Shown: positions 55,910 through 64,000 of the stretch, one piece after another
How the letters are laid out: each line of letters opens with the position of its first letter
How positions within the stretch are numbered: the first letter of the stretch is position 1
Assembly (NCBI GenBank): GCA_025617745.1
Contig: CM046858.1
Coordinates: forward strand, 45,117,162 to 45,181,161
DNA: 64,000 nt
DNA from: Heliocidaris erythrogramma
Taxonomy: Eukaryota > Echinodermata > Echinoidea > Camarodonta > Echinometridae
Reading direction: 5' to 3'
The notes under the pieces: generated by a model
Told to the model about the DNA's origin: nothing
Database searches by the model: none
What the model saw: the letters and a program-made list of their open reading frames with translations, nothing else
Position numbers and translations under genes: made by a program

Positions 55910-58046
55910 AGCAAGAGATGGCTGCAGAAGTAGACTTGGCCCTTCTTGCCTAAAACTCATCTGCCTCCCAGATTTATTTTTTCAACTTTAAATTTCAATT
56001 TCATACGCTAATTAATTCAAAATGAATTTAGGTAATATTTCTTTGACCTTGTCCCATTACAAATTTAGTTTTGTTTATCGATATCCATGACAGGACATTG
56101 GTGTTCCAGAACACAAAACCAGTGAAGCTATACAGACAGTCACTGAGACCCTTCATAGAAAACAAATTGGAACCCTCCCATCAGCTAGCACACAGCACCG
56201 CATGGGATCTGAGATGAAGACACTGTCCAGGCTGCAAATTCGTGAGTCACTCCAAGATAAAAATAAACTTACCCTCAAATATGATGGAACCACTAAAGGT
56301 AGGCTTGGGCACTTAGCAGAAGTTGAGCTGGCAACAAAGGACAAGACCTTCATGGTGGGCTTCTCGCAGCAGGTGGGGGGAAGTGCCGGGGAGTATGTGT
56401 CATCTATTGAAGAAGTATGCGATGCAATCTCCCCCGAGTTACTCTCTGATGTGACAAACACCATGACGGACAGGTGCGTGACCAACGAATCTGTCGATAA
56501 GAAGCTTGAGGAGCAAAGAAACATCAGCCTGAACAAATTTCGATGTGCGATGCATCCGTTGGACACCTTTGCAAAGGAAGCCAACAAAGCGCTAAAGAAA
56601 ATGGATGTCATACCAGACCGAAGTTGTAAAATGCCTTTCAATAAAGGTGGAGAGTGTAATGCTCAAGCTTTCATTCGGGTCGGTAGTAAGATCTTCAACA
56701 GTGAAAGCTGTGGGGATAGCACAGATCTCCGGGCATTCCTCAAGGCAAAAGGACATGACAAGGTATTGCAAAGATGGGTAGGTAACCGATTTGATATCCT
56801 CTTTTCATCAGCTGCCTTGTTGTATCACATTGGAGAATCGGTCGTCGAGTATTTTCGAACTGTGAGCAAGCCAAGCAATGATTTACACAGGGCATTCGTC
56901 AATGCTTGGAGCAAGGAAAACATCTGCCATATTCGATGTCTTGGCCTGGTTGGACATCTAGTCACCCGCCCTTGGATGGAGGTTGTATCCAAGGAGAACA
57001 ACATCTTGGAGATGAATGACCGGTACTTCTCTGCTGTGCAGGTGTTAGAGAGGTGGGCAGGAGATCCACCCTCCATGCTGAGTGATGGGTACACAATCTT
57101 CCACTCCGATCCATCAAGAGATGCAGTATTTGACTCCTTGATTTCACCTCCGTTCAATGAAGACATGAGAGAACCGTTGAAAGCGATGCTGATGGCAATC
57201 CTAGAGGTGGCAAGGCGCCAGCTAGTTTCACAGTTGCCTGGTGGACAGTTCTGGGAGGCATCCGAGGAGGTCAGAGAGCAGGCTGCATCGTGTTGCAGCA
57301 ACAACATCACTGGGGAGCGCAACTTTGCCCGCCTGGATGCTCACTTGCTTCATGCTCGCAATATTTCGGTAGGAAAGATTGAGTCGAAGGTTATGTTTAA
57401 GGCCAATGACACTGGAGTGTGGCTGAAGAGTTTACCTGATGCAAGGAGGAGGAGTTTAATTTGCAGTGCTATTAGGGAAGGAGTGTCTGAGCGAAAGAAA
57501 GAAAAAGAAAAGAAAGGGATGCACCTTGAGAGAGTGCAGCAGAGAGTGAGAGAAAAGCAACAGAAGCTCTCAGAAAAGGCAGAAAAGGAGAGAAATAAGA
57601 TTGAAGAACTGATTGAGACTGTTCTGAAAGATGGATTATTTGAAGATAGGAGAGAAAGCGAGTTACTTCTCAGCAAACTGTCCAAGACAAGGGTGACCAA
57701 CATTTTGAAGAATCAAATTAATTTCAGGAAAAAGATTCTTGGTCAAGACATAGGTAAACATGCTCTATCTAAATGCTCTGTTGAAGAGTTAAAAGACATC
57801 CTCTTCAGTGTTTCAGGACCCATAGCCAACGAGTTTACAGATGTGAAAAATCCTGAACAAGTTATCAACAGACCGTTTGCTCATAAATGGAACGACGATG
57901 GAAGAGAACAATGGTACAATGGGAGAGCGACCAGCTCAAAGGATGGAGAATTGGAAATTATGTATGAGGGCAGCGATAATTCGTTTTTCATGACTGTAGC
58001 AGAATTCTTCACAGACATTCATCTAGGGGATATCTGTTATACGTAG
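54755..58046 (+). CDS. Intact transposase-like protein, 929 aa, two coding exons
   Basis: Exons 54755-55591 and 56094-58046 join in phase 0 (TACAG|GT..CAG|GA), giving 929 aa. Residues 35-60 look helix-turn-helix-like (DVASIWGVKERTLIRQLERL). 130-225 is a very basic helical region. The core has KYDGTTKGRLGHLAEVEL (D343), TNTMTDRCVTNE (D405), CAMH (430-433), VGNRFDILF (508-516) and NNITGERNFARLD (E687). 738-800 is a charged coiled coil. 871-929 (HKWNDDGREQWYNGR..GELEIMYEG) suggests a small beta-barrel. A D..D..E layout with CxxH resembles hAT/KDZ-type RNase H-like transposases; that assignment is inference. The ORF has no stop or frameshift, which suggests selection or a young element. No terminal repeats were found around it, which favours a host gene. 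Confidence 0.75.
55880..55919. repeat. 40-base C homopolymer in the intron
   Basis: An uninterrupted C run lies within intron 55592-56093 of the 929-aa gene. On the transcript it would be a long poly(C), and the complementary DNA strand is poly(G). The length may be approximate in the assembly. Confidence 0.8.
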
Positions 58047-58066
58047 CTTCAAAGTACATTCCATTC

Positions 58067-58669
58067 GGCTTTTGCTAAACAGTCGGGTAACGTCGCGTCG
58101 CGTTGGTAGAAATTTTCGAACATTTTCCAGGAATTTTATGTATGGTATCTTTTTTTAGCAGCAAAAAAAAAAAAGAAAAGAAAAAGAAAAGGAAGTTCGC
58201 GAGGGGACTATGAAACGAACTCCGTTCGTGTGTGTCCGTCCGTCCGTCCCTCTGTCAGTCCGTCCGTCCGTGTGTGCTCAAAAAGTTAGAAAATGCTACT
58301 TCTCCGTCATTTCTTGGCCGATTTTGATTCTGATTGTTTTATCTGATAGGGCCGAGTGGGGGCTTCCAAACTTCTACACAAAATCATGAAATTCATCAAT
58401 TATGCAAATTTATTGTAATTTATTCAAAATCAACAGAAAATGCATTTATAATCATAAAACATTAATTTGATAATTCATTTCTCATTTATTCTCATTTCTC
58501 ATTTCTCATTTATCTTCAAGGTTCTATCAGAACTTACATAAATTTAACAGCCATTCCACAGATCTACACTGAGATCTTTCAATTTGTCCCCTTGAAGACA
58601 CCTTCCTGAAAAATGTTCGAAAATTTCTACCAACGCGACGCGACGTTACCCGACTGTTTAGCAAAAGCC
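58067..58669. mobile_element. 603-bp MITE with ~65-bp terminal repeats and 5-bp duplication
   Basis: GGCTTTTGCTAAACAGTCGG, then GTAACGTCGCGTCGCGTTGG and AGAAATTTTCGAACATTTT, is repeated inverted at the right end. CATTC flanks both sides (58062-58066, 58670-58674). The interior has a GTCCGTCCGTCC repeat and a phrase (CATTTCTTGGCCGATTTTGA) common in marine invertebrate repeats as I recall. It sits 20 bp after the stop codon of the 929-aa gene, so it occupies the 3' UTR. Confidence 0.85.
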
Positions 58670-58744
58670 CATTCACAATGAATGATGTCCTTGCGTACCA
58701 GTGGACTAAGTGGACGTGCAATTCTAAAAGTCCCTAATGTTCGC

Positions 58745-59580
58745 GTAGGTTGGTTTGTCTCGAATGGGTGGGTTGCGGGAGCAGGATGGGAGCGGGAACG
58801 GGCACACCCTTTCGCAGACTCTGGTGGTTTCCTCCCCTGGGATAGGTGGGGGGGGGGGGGGGGTTAATTTCCTAAATTGCCTAGATAGGGGGTCCAATAT
58901 CTCAGAAGATTCCCCGGGATAGGGGGGTAAAACAAATTCCGACTTCTCCGGGATAGGGGGTCACTTTTGAAAAGGAGTTACGAACATAGGCCTACCCCTT
59001 GTATGGGAAGTTGGGGGGCCGGGGAGAAACGACCTTTTGATATGAGTTTTGACTTTTGATAGTGGCTATTGATAGAATGATAGTGGCATTAAAAGGTGTT
59101 TCACACACCTTGGCTTATGTCAGCACATGTCTGTAACACAATTTCACAATATTTAACAGGTCACGCCAAAAAAATAAAAAATGCTAGCTACGCCACTTGC
59201 CCTTTCTTCCCGTGTGGTTTAATGCATAATTATTCAATTCTCCTATTTATTTTGCACAAATAATGATTTCCTTGTCAAAAGCATTTTTTAGATACTGTTT
59301 TATTATATTTTCTACATCTTAGACAAAAGAAAAACAAAAAAACTAGCAAGAGTACATCTTTCAAAAAAATTCTAAAACGTCTGTTACAAAAGTCTACTCA
59401 ACACACACATTCGAGGAAAGCCCCCCGGTTGTCTCGAAGTGGCGTGTTCATTGAACTTCTCGCTGGGAACGCGTCCATTCAAGATAACCCGGGGGGGGGG
59501 GGGGGGGGCTTGTCTCGAAAGGGTGGGCCTGTTCCCGCTCCCATCCCGCTCCCTCAACCCACCCATTCGAGACAAGCCCG
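58745..59580. mobile_element. Foldback element with TTGTCTCGAATGGGTGGGTT arms
   Basis: The left arm (58748-58815) and right arm (59512-59578) are inverted copies with TTGTCTCGAATGGGTGGGTT and GGATGGGAGCGGGAAC. Related GTCTCGAA words recur internally (59430-59440, 59511-59520). G runs lie at about 58849-58863 and 59491-59508. It has no coding capacity. Confidence 0.6.
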
Positions 59581-59890
59581 TAGGTTTGCGTGCTGGATTT
59601 TCTTATTATATAGAGAGCCCTGAATCACAGTGATGACCAAATATGAAGTTATTTTTTTAATTACAGTTTCCTCGACAATGAACATGTAACCACTATCCTT
59701 TTGATGCTCTGGTGCAAAATTATATAGAATTACATGGAACAAGCATGTATTATATTCACTAAAGATACATGTCTCAAGAGATATTGTTGAAGGTTGCATT
59801 ACAAAAATATCACTCCAATACCGAAAGCCATACTTCGACCTTTTTACTAAATTTAACGAAGGTTCATTATGTGAAAAATTGATAGCAAAG
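59581..59890. other. Short intergenic stretch
   Basis: AT-rich. The minus-strand ORF 59799-59554 extends from this stretch into the foldback arm and has no recognised domain. It could hold the 3' UTR of the small minus-strand gene, but I see no AATAAA on that strand. Confidence 0.3.
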
Positions 59891-62260
59891 TTAAGTCAGG
59901 CTCAATGGCAACTTTGTGGAACACAAACTGAAGCTTATCCCAGCCCAGATGTGTGAAGTACATGTATAGGAGTCTGCTAAGTGGAGGGGATGACAGGCAG
60001 GAGCATCCTTAACGTTAAGTCGTATGGAATCAGGTAGCTTGTATCTCTGGAGTCTACATTTTGATTCCTTGAAGAAGGGGTTCTTTGGATGGTTCTTTTC
60101 ATACCTGCATGCTCAAAAAAAAAAAAAAAAAAGAAATGCATGCACAAGGAAGAAAAAAATATAAAACAGTTAAAACTGTTGGGATAACGTAGTTTTCATG
60201 TGCATTTTGTCAGAAATCACAAACAAATAATTCATTTATGTAGAAAATATTTTAGGTGAAAATAAGACATGAGAGAAAGTATAGTCAGGGGCGGATGGAG
60301 GATTCAGTGAAGGGGGATGGACACATTTAACTGACAAAAAAATTCTAAGCATTTAGCTTTTTCTGGCACTTCAGTTTCTCAGATTATAAAAAGAAAATAA
60401 AAGGGGGTCCTCAGCATTTTTCAGCAAACTGGTCAACAAATTATCTGTCAAATTATCTGACCACAAAAAAAAACCCGGCTTCAAAAGGGGGAGCATGCAC
60501 AAAACACTTTTTGGCAAAATGGGGGCATGTGCCCCTCACCCCTATCGCCCCTCCCCAATCCTCGCCTGCCTATGCTGACATTTCTGTTTACATGTGTATT
60601 TATGGGGGTGGGGGTTGGGTCCAAGATTCATTTTGCAGCATTTATCCAACATTGATGTTGCAAAGAATGATTTCATGTCTAAAGAATTCCCACCCCCAGG
60701 TATATATATATATTTATATCACTTATCAGGCCAGGCGGAACGTTTTTCAAAGTGGTGGGGCCCAAATAAAGGGGAAAATTTTGGTGGAAATTTTTGGTTA
60801 AACATCTCCACGAAAAAAGTGGTTGCGACACATTAGCCACTAGTCAAGACATAAATTTTGTAAACACGCCTCTTAAAAAAAAGGTAACCATGGCAACCAC
60901 CATAGCAACCATTCCTTATAATTACGTGTCAAAAAAAATTAAAATATCGGGGGGGGGGGCACAAAATTTTTTTTTATACAGATTTCTATGACCAGAGCAA
61001 AAAAGTGGGGGGGGGGGGGGGAGCGGGCCCCCGGTTCCGCCAGCCCTGCATACACATGTACATGTATATAATATAGACAGAATTCTGACTTTGTTTCAGG
61101 AATGGTTTTTGTCGATTTTCACCAGCTAATTTGGACTCTGATAATACAATTTTTCATAGATTATAACATTGATTTGTAGGTGAAAATCACTGACAAAACT
61201 AAAAGTAATGCTCTCCTAAAATGTAAAAATCGTGTAGGATATCGGTACATTCCCCATAAAAATAAATGATGTATTCATCATGATTTATAAAAATGACTAC
61301 GAAATAGGTAGGCCTCTATGTTACCTTTTTTTTTACTGAAGAGTATTTCAAATTGCTGGATAGCAATAAAATATGGAGAATGGGAGATCATTAACCTAGA
61401 TATCTCTTTTTGTTCTCTCGGAGTACCTTGTCAGAGTACCTTTGTGTCACTGGAAAAAAAAAACAATCCACCCTTGTTCATACATGAAGCAATGTACAAA
61501 CACAAATGATAAGTGCGTGCGCAAAATTGAACTCGTAGTTCCACTCGGCACCCGTTCCGAATCGCAATTATCACACTGTAATTGCAAGACTGCAGTATAA
61601 TAATACATGCAAAAAATTGCCGGCATTGAAGTCTTATTCAAAGACTAGCGCATTGTACACTAGCGGTGCGCGTATGCGCTCTTCGTGCGGTGTCTTCGCG
61701 CGCCGCGAGCAGCGCAGCGCGATGTTTTGCCTCGAATGTCTACATATCCCTGCCACTCGGAGAGTTGGTACAGTAGTTACTAAGAAAGTACGTTCAAAGT
61801 TCCTTTTTTGCCTGAAAATAATACATTCCGACGTTTTAAAGGTTGTTTTGCCTAAACTGGGTATGTATGAACCCATTGTGAATACTATTTCATATTCTTG
61901 CTCAATTCGAAATTTTGAATGACGAAGCCTACTATGGTTAGGCACGCCTAGCCAGGATTAGCTTCGTGAATGTAGAAAAAAAAAAAATGGCTATACGCCT
62001 TCTACACACGAAGCTAGGCGTTATTACCCAGCAATCACATTCCGCACAGGGTAGTACGACATGAAAAATGCCCTGAAATCACACTTTTCTGATAGTTTCC
62101 GCGACCCACAGACCCTTCCCCACAGCGTTTCCTCCTAGGGAAACGTTTGTAATGACAATTTTTTTTTGATTGACTCTAATTTTGGAAATATATCCATAAA
62201 AAGATGATAAAAATTACAGAAAACTCACCAGCGTTTGCGTATCCATGCCTCCGAGGTCAT
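59891..62260 (-). CDS. Candidate small minus-strand gene, 81 aa in two exons
   Basis: Exon 1 coding 62260-62229 (ATG, MTSEAWIRKR, donor GTGAGT) joins in phase 2 to exon 2, 60104-59891 (acceptor after a T-rich tract ending GCATGCAG). The result is MTSEAWIRKRWYEKNHPKNP, then FFKESKCRLQRYKLPDSIRL and a less convincing tail to a TAA. The N-terminal half is basic and aromatic-rich and looks like real protein. The last 35 residues may be intron read-through after a possible donor at AAC|GTTAAG (about 60003). A GCCGCCATTTT motif (YY1-like) lies 12 bp before the ATG, as in many housekeeping promoters. The family is not recognised. Confidence 0.4.
60727..61048. mobile_element. GGCGGAAC-ended MITE in the intron, carrying an X-box-like site
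   Basis: CAGGCCAGGCGGAAC at the left and the inverted GTTCCGCCAGCCCTG at the right bound about 322 bp, with a 14-base G run near the right end. The interior includes GGTAACCATGGCAACC (60883-60898). The duplication is unclear. Confidence 0.55.
60884..60897. promoter_or_regulatory. RFX X-box-like motif
   Basis: GTAACCATGGCAAC fits the RFX consensus GTHNYYATRRNAAC at every defined position. It lies inside a MITE within the intron of the small minus-strand gene. Function is unproven; X-boxes normally act close to ciliary gene promoters. Confidence 0.35.
61049..62228. other. Intron of the small minus-strand gene; GC-rich patch
   Basis: 61655-61735 is a GC-rich, CpG-dense patch (GCGCGCCGCGAGCAGCGCAG). 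Overlapping ORFs of about 100 codons on both strands (61617-61945) show no domain. The rest is AT-rich. Confidence 0.35.
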
Positions 62261-62265
62261 GCAGA

Positions 62266-62282
62266 TCAAAATGGCGGCACGA
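62266..62282 (-). promoter_or_regulatory. YY1-like CpG-rich promoter core
   Basis: AAAATGGCGGC on the + strand (GCCGCCATTTT on the minus strand) followed by CGATCGCCG lies between the small minus-strand gene and the plus-strand ORF at 62493. In animals this motif marks TATA-less start sites. The spacing to the minus-strand ATG is short, so the transcript would have a brief leader. Confidence 0.4.
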
Positions 62283-62492
62283 TCGCCGTAATCGAAATCA
62301 TGAAAACTATTAGGCGCCGTTTGTAAATTTATTATTTAGCTCAATTATTTACATATAATTCACTATTTAGCTCTTTTCTACGATTATTATACGATAAAAT
62401 GACATAAAGGATACAATGTTTTATAAATAATGAATTTTGCAATTTCCATTTTTTTTTAATAATGATTTTACAATATTCATCATATATAAATA

Positions 62493-62837
62493 ATGAAAAC
62501 TTCAAATATACGGGACTACATGTTGGAAAATTCACCGCGAAACCGGGCTGACAAGGGTTTTTTCGAGCCGTCTTGGCAGTTAGTGGCAGAAAGAACCGTC
62601 ACGAATTTGGTATCAAATCAATCCTTACAATTTAAATTCTATAGTAGAATATGTACTTTTGATGTAATGTGTCTGATTTTAAATTATATTCACGAAATCG
62701 GACAAATTGAAGCAAAAGTGGTACTTATAGACATATTCAAACGCAATTTGCGTATGGATTATGATGTCGTCGTCGGCGAAAAATACTTGCATTGTAAAAC
62801 TGAAGTCGCAAGGAAAATGATGTCATATTTCTTTTAA
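62493..62837 (+). CDS. Orphan ORF, 114 aa, hypothetical
   Basis: ATG to TAA without low complexity: MKTSNIRDYMLENSPRNRAD at the start, ending EVARKMMSYFF. The composition is balanced and it is the longest clean ORF in the right-hand 4 kb. It starts 233 bp from the minus-strand gene start, head-to-head. I recognise no family, signal peptide or membrane segment, and no splice donor is needed. Chance is possible in AT-rich DNA. Confidence 0.3.
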   Translation: MKTSNIRDYMLENSPRNRADKGFFEPSWQLVAERTVTNLVSNQSLQFKFYSRICTFDVMCLILNYIHEIGQIEAKVVLIDIFKRNLRMDYDVVVGEKYLHCKTEVARKMMSYFF

Positions 62838-63874
62838 CCATTGATTTATATAAAAGCCCCTAGAATGAGAACTTTGAAGGGGGTGTGCATGATAGCGAAT
62901 GGACAGGTGACCGATCTAGCGTGTCGCAACTTTTGTACAGCAGAAATGAACACGGAGAATGCGCCCTCTCGTGTTGGATGAGCGTGCAGACTATGGTCGG
63001 CAGTCCTGGCCTTGGCTTCATCATAGGATTCTGTTACTGCAGCAGCCCGAACGCATAGCGTTTGGGCTGCGATCAGCAGTCCTTTCAAAGGTTGGGTGCC
63101 TCTTAATTCCAAGCTCGTATGTCAAAATTATACCATGAAATATGACATAACTTCATTTAAGGCTACTTTCATGACTTTAGGTACTTACAATGCTTTCTGC
63201 ATTAACTGTTGTCTTTCTTTTCGATGAGGATGATATAAAAAAGGTATATTAATTTCCCCGCTCCTGTACTAAAAACTTTCGTAGGCCGGTGTATAGTTTG
63301 CAATACGCATGCGCCTCAGTATATGTTTTTACGTACTTTTGAAATCTCGCTCGCGAGAGACGATAGGGAGGATTACAATTGAGTGAACAAAAAGTGAGAT
63401 TTGATCGACTCTATACATTTATGACATGTATGAGGAAGAGCTGATCTGCGGAAGGTCTATTTAGGTGATACACCGTCATTTGCCCATGTAAATTGTGAGA
63501 CCCACAGAATAGTCGTGGTTTCACTGAGGCCGTCCCGGGGCTAAGGATTCTGTAAATTTTTATACTTGGCGATATGCCGGTAGGGCCTACCGCTACTACT
63601 CACATGTGAAGTTATTTATGGTACTCATTCCAACTCCACTACCATGACTACCGCACGACATTACACAAGTCACAAGTACAACACCGCAGTCATATTTTCG
63701 CACTTAATTATTAGCACCAGCACTCTCTTTAGCAAGGAAAAAATACATGAATATTGACATAATATAATAAATCGGCGATCTCGTGAAATAGGTCCCCCTC
63801 ATTCATTCCGCACACTGTCAGGTGACTATGCCAATGTAGGATGCCAATTTTGTCATTTGTATTTGACTTTGTTT
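62838..63874. other. Intergenic, one strong short hairpin
   Basis: 63042-63070 forms a 13-bp stem (GCAGCCCGAACGC / GCGTTTGGGCTGC, one wobble) with a 3-base loop. The 88-codon minus ORF here (63112-62846) has no domain. GC-skewed CGCATGCGCC words lie at about 63307. Nothing else is recognised. Confidence 0.4.
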
Positions 63875-64000
63875 ACTCTTCTGTTCTGGAATTTAGTTCA
63901 GTTCAGGTTAGCTTCAGAGCAGAGCATCATCCACTCTCAGTGCATTGGCTGGCTGTCATCAAACGGGCAAGAAGTGAACTAAATTCCAGAACAGAAGAGT
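63875..64000. repeat. Perfect 26-bp inverted repeat at the window edge
   Basis: 63875-63900 and 63975-64000 are exact complements (ACTCTTCTGTTCTGGAATTT.. and its inverse) around 74 bp. The structure may continue beyond the window. Confidence 0.8.

Overview
The window looks like animal nuclear DNA, AT-rich and crowded with repeats. It probably comes from a marine invertebrate deuterostome, and an echinoderm such as a sea urchin is my best guess. Supporting signs are GT-AG introns, a ciliary gene with vertebrate-like length and exon structure, very frequent TACATGTA words, and BEL/Pao, CR1/jockey-like and PIF/Harbinger elements. It also holds many miniature inverted-repeat elements (MITEs) with long G or C tracts. 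The species assignment is inference. There is one 500-base assembly gap (51752-52251).

Layout. 1-6.1 kb is intergenic, with two nearly adjacent copies of a MITE with 8-bp target duplications, a short deleted copy, and purine-rich low-complexity DNA. 6.1-13 kb is CFAP298 on the + strand: seven coding exons that join in phase into 290 aa. Its introns hold a CT minisatellite, a TTAA-flanked MITE and a cluster of short palindromic words. 13-26.6 kb holds more MITEs, a 1.67-kb foldback and LINE tails. It also holds three phase-compatible minus-strand exons (26516 to about 19440) of an unrecognised gene. 27-45 kb is a repeat landscape: a G-tract tandem array, a tRNA-like pair, LINE ends, a Harbinger transposase broken by a MITE with 9-bp duplications, and several nested long-TIR elements. 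45.2-46.1 kb is a TACCATA-based satellite. It abuts a frameshifted minus-strand BEL/Pao element (46.1-50.74 kb), which itself abuts an LTR-like segment running into the gap.

52.25-58.05 kb holds the most interesting locus: a spliced + strand gene encoding an intact 929-aa protein. The protein has an HTH-like start, a basic helical region, a candidate RNase H-like D..D..(CxxH)..E core, and a C-terminal W/Y-rich small-barrel-like segment. I read it as a transposase-related protein, either a domesticated gene or an undescribed DNA transposon. A 603-bp MITE sits 20 bp after its stop codon. 58.7-62.3 kb holds more foldback elements and a small two-exon minus-strand gene candidate (81 aa), whose start lies beside a YY1-like motif. 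The end of the window has an orphan 114-aa ORF and a perfect inverted repeat at the edge.

Apart from CFAP298 and the three gene candidates, nearly everything recognisable is mobile-element DNA. Many insertions can be dated relative to one another because they are nested and keep their target-site duplications.
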